Source: Rhodopseudomonas palustris
Lineage (GTDB): Bacteria > Pseudomonadota > Alphaproteobacteria > Rhizobiales > Xanthobacteraceae
Direction of reading: 5' to 3'
DNA: 64,000 nucleotides
Assembly (NCBI RefSeq): GCF_003591005.1
Contig: NZ_QYYD01000019.1
Span: 1-64,000, forward strand
The notes under the pieces are model-generated. The model worked only from the letters and a program-made list of their open reading frames with translations. It was not told the DNA's origin and made no database searches. The position numbers and the translations under genes are program-made. Positions 1 to 9,845 of this stretch are shown piece by piece (positions within the stretch are counted from its first letter, which is position 1; every line of letters begins with the position of its first letter).

Positions 1-178
1 GCGGGCACTGCGGATGAACTCTTCGCCACCCCACCCCGCTCGCTGCGCGAGCGACCCTCCCCCTCCAGGGGAGGGTGATCCTCGCAGCGACTGCAAACGT
101 TCCCACTCGATCGTCCGACGCTCGAGAGAGCGGGAGCACGCCGTGCTTGGCGCGGCTCAGCGGCAATAATCAATTTCA
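1..178. other. Left-edge intergenic sequence with a REP-like palindromic stretch
   Basis: No convincing coding sequence is visible. Positions 31-83 hold a C-rich segment with short inverted repeats (GCTCGCTGCGCGAGC and CCCTCC...GGAGGG) that resembles the C-rich repeat in the ilvI-ilvH gap at 10440-10567. It lies downstream of the minus-strand ABC ATPase and may serve as its 3' end. Confidence 0.4.
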
Positions 179-1006
179 TCACGCCACTGCCCCATACGCC
201 TTCATCACCTGCTCGCGCAGCATGCTCCAGATCTCGCGGTGCAGGGCGTGAAATTCGTGCGTCAGGCGGATTTCAAAAATGTCACGGGGACGCGACAGGT
301 CGACGCGCCAGTCGCCGATGATGCGCGATGACGGGCCGGCCGACATGATCACCACGCGATCGGCGAGCGCGATCGCTTCCTCCAGATCGTGGGTCACGAA
401 CAGCACCGCCTTGCGATGCTGACTCCACAACTCCAGCAGCAGATTGCCCATGATCTGGCGGGTCTGTGCGTCGAGCGGGCCGAACGGCTCGTCCATCAGC
501 AGGATTTTCGGATCCCGGATCAGCACCTGGGCGAGGCCGACGCGCTTGCGCTGGCCGCCCGACAGCATGTGCGGATAGCGCTGCGCGAAGGCACCGAGCC
601 CGACCGTCTCCAGCCAACTTTGCGCCCGGGTCAGCGCTTCAGCGCGCGGCGTGCCGGCGATCTCCAGCCCAATCGCGACGTTGTCGCGCGCGGTCTTCCA
701 CGGGAACAGCGCGTCGGCCTGAAACAGATAGCCGGCCTGGTCATTGAGGCCCTCGAGGGGCGCGCCGAAGATTCGCGCCTCGCCCGCCACCGGCCGCAGC
801 AACCCGGCGGCGACGTTGAGCAGCGTGGACTTGCCGCAACCGGTCGGCCCGACGATGGCGACGAATTCGCCGTCCGCCACCGCCAGCGACGCCTGCTCGA
901 CCGCGGTGTAGACGCGGCCGCCGGCCAGCCGGAACGCCACCGTCGCATCCCGCAGCGCGACCGCCGCCGATCCCGTCCCGTCCTGCACGCGCCCTCCCCG
1001 CATCAT
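179..1006 (-). CDS. ABC transporter ATP-binding protein, nitrate/sulfonate/taurine type
   Basis: A 275-residue cytoplasmic ATPase subunit of an ABC importer. Walker A (GPTGCGKST) is at about residues 53-61, the Q-loop in GYLFQADALFPW near 95-104, the signature LSGGQRKR near 149-156 and Walker B ILLMDEP near 169-175. The FPW after the Q-loop is typical of SsuB/TauB/NrtD-like ATPases, so the substrate is probably a small organic or inorganic anion or a pyrimidine precursor; I cannot say which. No cognate permease is inside the window, and it would be expected beyond position 1. The start at 1006 is one of two adjacent ATGs. It is divergent from the next ABC ATPase, with 86 bp between starts. 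Confidence 0.85.
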   Translation of the reverse strand: MMRGGRVQDGTGSAAVALRDATVAFRLAGGRVYTAVEQASLAVADGEFVAIVGPTGCGKSTLLNVAAGLLRPVAGEARIFGAPLEGLNDQAGYLFQADALFPWKTARDNVAIGLEIAGTPRAEALTRAQSWLETVGLGAFAQRYPHMLSGGQRKRVGLAQVLIRDPKILLMDEPFGPLDAQTRQIMGNLLLELWSQHRKAVLFVTHDLEEAIALADRVVIMSAGPSSRIIGDWRVDLSRPRDIFEIRLTHEFHALHREIWSMLREQVMKAYGAVA

Positions 1007-1092
1007 TGTGGTCCGACCATTCAACGTCGCGCGCCGACATGCAAGTCCGCCCATGCTTTATCGCCGCGGCCGGCCGTGCTACCCCCGCGAGC

Positions 1093-1881
1093 ATGAGCGA
1101 CGCCGCGCCAATGATCGCCTATTCCAGCGTCGACAAATGCTTCGGCCGCATCAAGGCGGTCGACGGCGTCTCGCTGAGCGTCGCGCGCGGCGAGCTGCTG
1201 GCGATCGTCGGCGGTTCCGGCTCCGGCAAGACGACGCTGTTGCGCCTTGCCAATCGGCTGATCGAGCCGGATGCCGGCACGATCAGCATCGATGGCGCGA
1301 ACATCCAGACCATCGATCCGATCGCGCTGCGAAGGCGGATCGGCATGGTGTTTCAGAGCGGCGCGCTGTTCCCGCATCTGTCGGTCGCGGCAAATATCGG
1401 CATCACCCCGAAACTGCTCGGCTGGTCACGCGCAGAGATTGCGGCGCGCACCGACGAGTTGCTCGATCTGGTGCGGCTCGACCCCGCGCAGCATGGCGAC
1501 CGCTTTCCGCACGAACTCTCCGGCGGCCAGCGCCAGCGCGTCGGCGTCGCACGTGCGCTCGCCGCCAAACCGCACATCGTGCTGATGGACGAGCCGTTCG
1601 GCGCGCTTGATCCCTTGACGCGTGACGCGCTCGGCGAAGATTTTCGCGCGCTGCATGAGCGGCTCGGACTCACCACCGTGCTGATTACTCACGACATCAC
1701 CGAGGCGTTGCTTCTCACCGACCGCATTGCCGTGATGCGGTCCGGAAAGCTGCTCGCACAGGGGACGCCGGCCGAGGTTTCGCGCAGCACGGAACCCTAC
1801 GTCGCCGAGTTGCTGCAGACTCCGCGCCGTCAGGCAAGGCGGCTGAGCGCGCTGCTGCCGCAAGACGATGGCGCGACATGA
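1093..1881 (+). CDS. Opu/ProV-type ABC transporter ATP-binding protein
   Basis: A 262-residue ATPase for quaternary-amine or osmoprotectant type import. Walker A (GGSGSGKTT) is at about residues 40-48, signature LSGGQRQR near 142-149 and Walker B HIVLMDEP near 161-168. It is most like OpuCA/OsmV proteins, but it ends soon after the ATPase core and lacks the C-terminal CBS pair that senses ionic strength in OpuA/OpuCA. The ATG at 1093 starts the conserved domain; an upstream in-frame ATG at 1006 would add 29 unconserved residues. Its TGA overlaps the ATG of the permease/binding-protein fusion (ATGA), so the two are translationally coupled and form one transporter. The substrate is inferred only from family. 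Confidence 0.85.
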   Translation: MSDAAPMIAYSSVDKCFGRIKAVDGVSLSVARGELLAIVGGSGSGKTTLLRLANRLIEPDAGTISIDGANIQTIDPIALRRRIGMVFQSGALFPHLSVAANIGITPKLLGWSRAEIAARTDELLDLVRLDPAQHGDRFPHELSGGQRQRVGVARALAAKPHIVLMDEPFGALDPLTRDALGEDFRALHERLGLTTVLITHDITEALLLTDRIAVMRSGKLLAQGTPAEVSRSTEPYVAELLQTPRRQARRLSALLPQDDGAT

Positions 1882-3425
1882 GCCTTTTCGCCGATCCTCG
1901 CTGGCGCGACGCGCTGGGCAATCTCCCGGACTATCTCGGCGCGCATGTCCGTGTCAGTCTGGCGGCTCTCGCACTGGGGCTGATCGTCAGCCTGCCGCTG
2001 GCCATCCTCGCCCGCGACCGCCCGTTGCTCCGCGGCGCCCTGCTCGGCTTCGCCGGCGTGGTGCAGACCATTCCGGGCCTCGCTTTGCTGGCGCTGTTCT
2101 ATCCGCTGCTGCTGGCGCTCGCGGCGCTGTCGATAAGCGCGCTCGGCGTCGGCTTTTCGGCATTCGGCTTCCTGCCGGCGGTGCTGGCGCTGGCGCTGTA
2201 TTCGATGCTGCCGGTGCTGCGCAACACCATCACCGGGCTGGACGCCGTCGATCCGGCGCTGGTCGAGGCCGCGCAGGGCGTCGGCATGACGCCGCGGCAG
2301 GTGCTGACCATGGTCGAGCTGCCGCTGGCGCTGCCCGTGATCATGGCCGGCATCCGCACCGCCGCGGTGTGGGTGATCGGCACCGCGACGCTGTCGACGC
2401 CGATCGGCCAGACCAGTCTGGGCAACTACATCTTCGCCGGCCTGCAGACGCAAAACTGGGTGCTGGTGCTGTTCGGCTGCGCCTCTGCGGCTGTGCTGGC
2501 ATTGGCGGTCGATCAACTGCTGGCGTTGATCGAACGCGGCCTGCGGCTGCGCAGCCGCGTCCGCACGGCGCTCGGCTCAATCGGGCTCGTGGCCCTGATT
2601 GCTGCGGCGCTGCTGCCGGGCCTCGCCGGCGCGCGATCGACCTACGTGATCGGCGCCAAGACCTTCACGGAGCAATACGTGCTTGCTGCGCTGCTCGAGC
2701 AGCGCCTCGAGGCCGCCGGTCTCACCGCCACAACCCGCGCCGGCCTTGGCTCCAGCGTGATCTTCGACGCGCTGAAGAGCGGCGACATCGACGCTTATGT
2801 CGATTACTCCGGCACGCTGTGGGCCAATCAGTTCAAGCATCCCGGCATCGCCGCGCGGGATGAGGTGCTGGCCGATCTGAAGCAGGACCTGTCGAAGGAT
2901 GGCGTCAGTTTGCTGGGCGAACTCGGCTTCGCCAACGCCTATGCGCTGGTGATGCCGCGCGCCAAGGCGGAGGCGCTCGGCATTCGCTCGATCGCCGACC
3001 TAGCGGCGCGCGCCCCATCGATGACCATCGCGGGCGACTATGAATTCTTCTCGCGCCCGGAGTGGGCCAACCTACGCAAAGCCTATAGGCTCGCCTTCAA
3101 GACTGAACGCCAAATGCAGCCCGACTTCATGTACGCCGCCGTCACCTCAGGCGAAGTCGAAATCATCGCTGGCTACACGTCGGACGGACTGATCGCGAAG
3201 TACGACCTTGTCGTGCTGGACGATCCGAAACAGGCGATCCCGCCTTACGACGCGGTGCTGCTGCTGGCGCCGAAGCGCGCCAATGATGCGAAGCTGCGGG
3301 ACGCGCTGCAGCCCCTGCTCGGCCGCATCGGCATCGCCGCGATGCGCGAAGCCAATCTCCGCGCCGCCTCCGGCGACGGCACGCCGGACGCCGTCGCGCG
3401 CTGGCTATGGGACCGCGTGAAGTAA
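1878..3425 (+). CDS. Opu-type ABC permease fused to a substrate-binding domain
   Basis: A 515-residue membrane protein with two parts. Roughly residues 1-230 are a permease with several hydrophobic segments and the EAA-type loop (EAAQGVGMTPRQVLTMVELPLALP). After a further membrane segment ending near LPGLAGA, a periplasmic OpuAC/ProX-like binding domain begins (YVIGAKTFTEQYVLAALLEQ) and runs to the end. The GAKTFTEQ and DAYVDYSGT motifs are typical of choline/betaine/carnitine-type binding proteins. Such fusions occur in OpuA/BusAB-like systems and in the ergothioneine importer EgtU. It overlaps the preceding ATPase gene by four bases. The substrate is unresolved. Confidence 0.85.
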   Translation: MSLFADPRWRDALGNLPDYLGAHVRVSLAALALGLIVSLPLAILARDRPLLRGALLGFAGVVQTIPGLALLALFYPLLLALAALSISALGVGFSAFGFLPAVLALALYSMLPVLRNTITGLDAVDPALVEAAQGVGMTPRQVLTMVELPLALPVIMAGIRTAAVWVIGTATLSTPIGQTSLGNYIFAGLQTQNWVLVLFGCASAAVLALAVDQLLALIERGLRLRSRVRTALGSIGLVALIAAALLPGLAGARSTYVIGAKTFTEQYVLAALLEQRLEAAGLTATTRAGLGSSVIFDALKSGDIDAYVDYSGTLWANQFKHPGIAARDEVLADLKQDLSKDGVSLLGELGFANAYALVMPRAKAEALGIRSIADLAARAPSMTIAGDYEFFSRPEWANLRKAYRLAFKTERQMQPDFMYAAVTSGEVEIIAGYTSDGLIAKYDLVVLDDPKQAIPPYDAVLLLAPKRANDAKLRDALQPLLGRIGIAAMREANLRAASGDGTPDAVARWLWDRVK

Positions 3426-3452
3426 CACTCGCCGTCCGATGCGCTGTGACGA

Positions 3453-4721
3453 TCAGCCGGTGAGGCTGCTGGAGCAGCCTTCGATGGCGCGGCGGCACAC
3501 CGGCTCGGACGCGTCGCTCGCACCGACGTGACGCGTGCCGGCCCAGACCAGCAAGGCTGCGGCGCTGAAGGCGGCGCCTAGCATGCAGACGCCGTCCCAG
3601 CCCGCAGCCGCATAGGCCGTCGTCGCCGTGATCGCCCCGAGCGCGCTGCCGGCCGAGTAAAACACCATGTAGCCGCCGACCAGGCGGCTGCGTGCTTCGG
3701 GATGCCGGGCGAAAATCACGCTCTGGTTGGTGACGTGAACCGACTGCACCGCGAGGTCGAGCACGACCACGCCGGCGAGTAGCAGCGCAACCGACCACGG
3801 CAGGCATGCGATCATCGCCCACGACAGCAGCGCCAGCGCGAGCGCCGATCCCGTCGTCCATTGCGCCAAGCCGCGATCGGCGAGACGCCCCGCGCCCATC
3901 GCCGCGGTCGCGCCGGCGAGTCCGACCAGGCCGAGCAGCCCGATTTGTGTGCTGGAATAGTTGAAAGGCGCGGCGCTGAGAGGCAACACGATCGCGGTCC
4001 AGAACGCGCTGAACGTCGCGAATATCAACAGCGCCAACACGCCACGGATCAGCAACACCCGGTCACGCAGAAACAACGCCGGGACGGAGCGTAGCGTCGC
4101 CGCATAGCTGTCGGTGCTAGCCGGCACGACCTTGCGCGGCAGCACCCACATCAACAGCCCGACCATCACTGCCGTGAGAGCCGCCGATGCGAGATAGACG
4201 GTACGCCAGCCGCCGAGATCGGCGAGCCCGCCGGCGACCACACGCGCCGCCAAGATGCCGATGACGACGCCGCTGGTGACGCTGCCCACGACTTTGCCGC
4301 GCTCGGCTGGCGTCGCCAGCGCCGCCGCGAACGCGACCAGCACCTGGACGACGACCGCGAGCAGCCCCATCGCCGCCAGGCTGACAAATAGCACGGCTTC
4401 GCTCGTCGCCGTCGCGACGGCGAGCAACGCGACGATCGACAGAATCCCCTGCCCGACGACCAGACGGCGGCGATCGACCAGATCGCCGAGCGGGACGATG
4501 AAGATCAGCCCCAGCCCATAGCCGACCTGGGTCAGCGTGACGACGAGGCCGATCGTGGCGGCGGAAATATCAAACTCCTTCGCGATCGGATCGAGCAACG
4601 GCTGCGCGAAGTAGATATTGGCGACGCTGAGGCCGGCCGCCACGGCGAAGATCAGCGTGGTCGTCCGCGATAGTCCGCCCGCCGCTTCGAACAGTCGTCC
4701 CGTGTCACGCTGGTTCTGCAT
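3453..4721 (-). CDS. MFS transporter, probable drug/metabolite exporter
   Basis: A 422-residue major facilitator superfamily protein with about twelve hydrophobic segments. The loop after helix 2 reads PLGDLVDRRRLV, the MFS motif A (G-D-x-x-D-R-R). It resembles the YnfM/arabinose-efflux branch and is probably a proton-coupled exporter. The ATG at 4721 is preferred over 4727, because GGAG then sits eight bases upstream. It is divergent from an HxlR regulator at 4821, and the shared region holds a perfect palindrome, so local control by HxlR is likely. The end is convergent with the ABC fusion. Substrate unknown. Confidence 0.85.
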   Translation of the reverse strand: MQNQRDTGRLFEAAGGLSRTTTLIFAVAAGLSVANIYFAQPLLDPIAKEFDISAATIGLVVTLTQVGYGLGLIFIVPLGDLVDRRRLVVGQGILSIVALLAVATATSEAVLFVSLAAMGLLAVVVQVLVAFAAALATPAERGKVVGSVTSGVVIGILAARVVAGGLADLGGWRTVYLASAALTAVMVGLLMWVLPRKVVPASTDSYAATLRSVPALFLRDRVLLIRGVLALLIFATFSAFWTAIVLPLSAAPFNYSSTQIGLLGLVGLAGATAAMGAGRLADRGLAQWTTGSALALALLSWAMIACLPWSVALLLAGVVVLDLAVQSVHVTNQSVIFARHPEARSRLVGGYMVFYSAGSALGAITATTAYAAAGWDGVCMLGAAFSAAALLVWAGTRHVGASDASEPVCRRAIEGCSSSLTG

Positions 4722-4742
4722 CTGCATTGCTCCGTTGCTTTT

Positions 4743-4796
4743 GTCTCATCATGAGACCACTTGTCCGGAGGCGCTTCTAGTTCTATTTTAAGACCA
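4743..4796. promoter_or_regulatory. Candidate HxlR operator and hxlR promoter between MFS and HxlR genes
   Basis: GTCTCAT-C-ATGAGAC (4743-4757) is a perfect 7-bp inverted repeat with a one-base centre. A related half-site, AAGACCAGT, follows at 4790-4798, echoing GAGACCACT at 4753-4761. For the plus-strand regulator, TTGTCC (4761-4766), a 17-bp spacer and TATTTT (4784-4789) form a plausible sigma70-type promoter. Operator assignment is inference from position. Confidence 0.45.
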
Positions 4797-4820
4797 GTTT
4801 AGAGGATGGAGAATGACGTC

Positions 4821-5297
4821 ATGGCCAAGCGGGTCAGCCATTGGAATGCCGGATGCCCGGTTGCGCGCGCGCTCGATGTCATCGGCGACTGGTGGTCGCT
4901 GCTGATCATCCGCGACGCCTTCGACGGCGTGCGCCGCTTCGGCGAATTGCAGACCAGCCTCGGCATCGCCAAGGGCATGCTAGCGACGCGGCTGCGCGAC
5001 CTGACCGATCGCGGCATTCTGCAAACCGCCCCGGCCTCGGACGGCAGCGCCTACATGGAGTACGTGCTGACCAGCAAGGGCCGCGGCCTGTTCCTCGTCA
5101 TCGTCGCGCTGCGCCAATGGGGCGAACAGCACCTCTATCAGGCCGACGAACCGCGCTCGTCGATGATCGACCGCCACACCCGCGCGCCGGTGCCGCGGCT
5201 GCAGCTCCACGCCAAGGACGGTCGGCGCCTCACCTGGCGCGACACCGAGGTGCTGAAGGTCGCGAAGGACCCCGGCCCGGCGGCGCGCCGTCGATGA
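4821..5297 (+). CDS. HxlR-family winged-helix transcriptional regulator
   Basis: A 158-residue DNA-binding protein. The N-terminus (NAGCPVARALDVIGDWWSLLIIRDAFDGVRRFGELQ) is the HxlR winged-helix signature: a conserved Cys near residue 12, GDWWSLLIIRDAF, and RFGELQ...GIAKGMLATRLRDL. A C-terminal extension of about 50 residues follows the wing. The start at 4821 is chosen because GGAGA lies eight bases before it; the ATG at 4806 has no room for a ribosome site. HxlR proteins often respond to aldehydes, quinones or oxidants through the conserved Cys. The divergent MFS exporter is the likely target. Confidence 0.88.
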   Translation: MAKRVSHWNAGCPVARALDVIGDWWSLLIIRDAFDGVRRFGELQTSLGIAKGMLATRLRDLTDRGILQTAPASDGSAYMEYVLTSKGRGLFLVIVALRQWGEQHLYQADEPRSSMIDRHTRAPVPRLQLHAKDGRRLTWRDTEVLKVAKDPGPAARRR

Positions 5298-5328
5298 ATC
5301 GGACCGATCGGCGGCGTTCGGCCCGGCG

Positions 5329-6180
5329 CTAGGTGTTCGGCTTCAGCCCCATGCGGCTAGCCACGATCCTGTCGATCCAGCGCGGCGGCAGCTTGGTCGA
5401 CACCCAGAACTGCAACGGGCCCGGCGTGACGATGTCGTGCGCTTTCGGCTTCGGCGACGTCAGCGCGTCGTAGACGTGCTGCGCGATCGTCTCCGGCGGC
5501 AGGCCGCTGGCGTCCATCTTCGGCAGCAGCGCGCGGATCTTCTGCAGCGCCGGATAGAACGGCGAGCCGGCATATTTCGAAATATCCTCCTCGGCGGACT
5601 TCGCCCAGATCGGCGTCTTCACCGCCCCTGGCATGATCGTCACGACGTCGATACCGAACAGCATCAGTTCACGCCGCAGCCCGTCGGACAGCCCGTTCAG
5701 CGCGTGCTTCGACGCGGAGTATGCCGCCATCAGCGGATTGCCGAATTTGCCGGCGACCGACGACATCATCACGATCCGCCCCGGCGCCCCGCGCAGCGAA
5801 GGATCAGTACCGAGCAGCGGCGCGAACGCCTGGGTCGCCACGATCGGCCCGATCACATTGACCTCGAACTGCCGGCGAAACTCCTCGGCCGGCAGATCGA
5901 GCACCGCGCCCGATACTGCGATACCGGCATTGTTGACCAGCCCGGCCAGCCGCTCGCCGCCGAGCGCCGCGCGGACCTCGCCCGCCGCCGTCCGGATCGC
6001 CGCCTCGTCGGTGACGTCGAAAATCAGCGGCTTGAAATTCGAGCCGAACTCTCCGATCAGCCGCTCCGCATCGGCCTCCTTGCGGACGCTGCCGAACACG
6101 CGAAAACCCTTGTCCGGCAAAAACTTTGTAATCGCATGACCGATCCCGGTAGACACCCCGGTGACGACAACAGATGGCAT
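5329..6180 (-). CDS. Short-chain dehydrogenase/reductase
   Basis: A 283-residue NAD(P)-dependent oxidoreductase of the classical SDR family. The Rossmann motif TGVSTGIG is at residues 6-13, LVNNAGIA marks the NNAG structural motif, and the catalytic set reads as Ser in MMSSVAG followed by YSASK (YxxxK). The C-terminal part is rich in hydrophobic and proline residues and could contact membrane or lipid substrates. The start at 6180 follows a good GAGGAG ribosome site. A dispersed repeat separates it from ilvC. Substrate unknown. Confidence 0.88.
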   Translation of the reverse strand: MPSVVVTGVSTGIGHAITKFLPDKGFRVFGSVRKEADAERLIGEFGSNFKPLIFDVTDEAAIRTAAGEVRAALGGERLAGLVNNAGIAVSGAVLDLPAEEFRRQFEVNVIGPIVATQAFAPLLGTDPSLRGAPGRIVMMSSVAGKFGNPLMAAYSASKHALNGLSDGLRRELMLFGIDVVTIMPGAVKTPIWAKSAEEDISKYAGSPFYPALQKIRALLPKMDASGLPPETIAQHVYDALTSPKPKAHDIVTPGPLQFWVSTKLPPRWIDRIVASRMGLKPNT

Positions 6181-6263
6181 GACCCGCTCCTCACAACCGC
6201 CGGATCGTAGCACAGCCAACGAAAAAACGGGACCGCGTCGCCACGGTCCCGTTGGTCAACTGC

Positions 6264-6382
6264 CGTCATTGCGAGGAGCGAAGCGACGAAGCAATCCAGC
6301 TCCGAATGCGGGGCCTCTGGATTGCTTCGCGGAGCCTGTCATCGGGCCGGCCAAGGGCCGAACCCGTTGGCTCGCAATGACG
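6264..6382. repeat. Dispersed palindromic repeat A, long form, copy 1
   Basis: The element starts CGTCATTGCGAGG and ends CTCGCAATGACG, so its termini are inverted. It contains GAAGCAATCCAG and CTGGATTGCTTCG as inner arms and an extra GGAGCCTGTCATCGGGCCGG segment. It matches the copy at 60138-60254 almost base for base; shorter relatives are at 17046 and 40242. It sits just 3' of ilvC. Confidence 0.85.
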
Positions 6383-6386
6383 AAGC

Positions 6387-8476
<2,090 letters not shown>

Positions 8477-8674
8477 CGGCTGTCCGCCCCAGATCCGCCG
8501 GCAGGATGCGGCGCTGTTTGGTTCCTAACCGATCCGAAGCCGGCCGATAACCCGCGCGCCGCGCGGACCTGCGTCCCGCGCGACGATGCCGCAACCCGGA
8601 ACGATTGAATCCACGGCAGGTTTGTCCCAGCGCGCCGTTGCCGCGCAGAACTTCAATGGAGGATCGTTCGACCC

Positions 8675-9073
8675 ATGGCTCTCATTCCGCACAACGCCCT
8701 GATCGTCGTCGCCGATGGCCGCGGCGCCCTGCTGCTGCGCAACACCGGAAAGGCCGCCAGCGTCACGCTCCGCCAGGAGCGCAAGCTGGAACCGAGTAAC
8801 CTCGACAATGACGGCCCGTCCGGATCGCGGCCGGAGGATCAGACCCAGAGCCAGACCGACGAGGCGACCTTCGCCAAGCAGCTCACCCAGGTCATCAACA
8901 AGATGAAGCTCGACGGCGAATTCGATCAGCTGGTGCTGGTCGCCGACCCGCAGACGCTCGGCCAGATCCGCCCGATCCTGCACAAGACCGTCGAAGCCTC
9001 GCTGATCCGCTCGCTCGCCAAGGACCTGACCAACCACCCGCTCGACCAGATCGCCGAGGCGATCGCGGCGTAG
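8675..9073 (+). CDS. Host_attach (baeRF-like) family protein
   Basis: A 132-residue soluble protein. MALIPHNALIVVADGRGALLLRNTG at the N-terminus and FDQLVLVADPQTLGQIRP...LTNHPLDQIAEAI at the C-terminus are the hallmarks of the family named for a supposed role in attachment to host cells (PF10116). The fold is related to archaeo-eukaryotic release factor domains, so the attachment name may be misleading and a ribosome- or RNA-linked role is possible. It is plus strand and isolated between minus-strand genes. GGAGG lies upstream of the ATG. Confidence 0.8.
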   Translation: MALIPHNALIVVADGRGALLLRNTGKAASVTLRQERKLEPSNLDNDGPSGSRPEDQTQSQTDEATFAKQLTQVINKMKLDGEFDQLVLVADPQTLGQIRPILHKTVEASLIRSLAKDLTNHPLDQIAEAIAA

Positions 9074-9094
9074 CGAAGCGTCGAAGCGAGCGGC

Positions 9095-9439
9095 TTACTT
9101 CGCGACGAGAATTCCCAACAACGTCCCAAGCCGTTGGCGAACCTCTTCGACGAGCGAGTCGGGCGCTCGCTCGATCGTCCGAAACATTCGCGAATCCCGA
9201 TGAATCGTCCTGATTTGGTCGATTTGCACGGCGCCTTTGGTCGTCATTCCGTCAGGGAGCGCGACGTTGAACGGCCATGTGCCGAGCTTCGAACTGATCG
9301 GACAAACGATCGCGCGACCGGACTTCTCGTGATAAGAGCGCGGCGTAAGGATCAGCGATGGCCGGCGCTTGCCTTGCTCAGTCCCGAGCACCGGATCAAA
9401 CTCGACCCAGGCGATATCACCTACGTCTACGACGGACAT
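9095..9439 (-). CDS. MazF/PemK-type endoribonuclease toxin
   Basis: A 114-residue toxin candidate. VDVGDIAWVEFDPVLGTEQGKRRPSLILTP is the PemK/MazF core (GDI-x-W, then RRPSLIL), with the conserved CPISSK and VALPDGMTTKGAVQIDQIRTIH segments after it. Family members cut mRNA at short motifs. Starts at 9460 and 9478 are also in frame; 9439 places the first conserved residues correctly and gives a 23-bp overlap with the antitoxin gene, which supports coupling. The exact family member and cleavage site cannot be told. Confidence 0.85.
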   Translation of the reverse strand: MSVVDVGDIAWVEFDPVLGTEQGKRRPSLILTPRSYHEKSGRAIVCPISSKLGTWPFNVALPDGMTTKGAVQIDQIRTIHRDSRMFRTIERAPDSLVEEVRQRLGTLLGILVAK

Positions 9440-9776
9440 CGCCACTGGTGTGCTTAGCATCAACAGGCTGTTCAACACGAACAGGAGCGCCGTCCGGGCC
9501 CGGTACGATCAGTCCGCGCGAATAATCGTCATCAATAATCTCGGCTCCGCGATCCGGACCCCAATCGACGGTCGGTGGCTCGTTTGCGGGATCCATCTGG
9601 GCGATCAAATCTTCCAGCCGATAGCGGGCACGACGCGGAGCCGCGCACACGCGCAATTCGCCAGCCTCCACCCACATCTCGACCTCACTGCCCGGCGCGA
9701 TTTTCAAGTCTTCAAGGATCGGCTTCGGCAACCGCAACGCAGCGCTGTTGCCCCACTGTGAGACCAGACCTTTCAT
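9417..9776 (-). CDS. MazE/AbrB-type antitoxin
   Basis: A 119-residue antitoxin candidate. MKGLVSQWGNSAALRLPKPILEDLKIAPGSEVEMWVE is a classical SpoVT/AbrB swapped-hairpin DNA-binding domain. The rest (YRLEDLIAQMDPANEPPTVDWGPDRGAEIIDDD) is acidic and probably wraps the toxin. It is longer than the usual 80 or so residues, because the last 8 codons run into the toxin gene and end in a basic VRRRRR tail. The ATG at 9776 is preferred over 9782 because GGAGGAT then has normal spacing. A perfect palindrome lies just upstream. Confidence 0.85.
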   Translation of the reverse strand: MKGLVSQWGNSAALRLPKPILEDLKIAPGSEVEMWVEAGELRVCAAPRRARYRLEDLIAQMDPANEPPTVDWGPDRGAEIIDDDYSRGLIVPGPDGAPVRVEQPVDAKHTSGDVRRRRR

Positions 9777-9789
9777 GCTCATATCCTCC

Positions 9790-9831
9790 GGTTCGGATAT
9801 CCAATGTATATCCGAACCTCATCGCCGCCAA
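9790..9831 (-). promoter_or_regulatory. mazEF promoter overlapped by a perfect inverted-repeat operator
   Basis: GGTTCGGATAT (9790-9800) and ATATCCGAACC (9808-9818) form an exact 11-bp inverted repeat around a 7-bp centre. On the minus strand, TTGGCG (9826-9831), a 17-bp spacer and TACATT (9803-9808) make a promoter whose -10 lies in the palindrome centre. This is the layout expected for autorepression by the AbrB-type antitoxin. Binding is inferred. Confidence 0.65.
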
Positions 9832-9845
9832 GGTCGGCGACGTCG

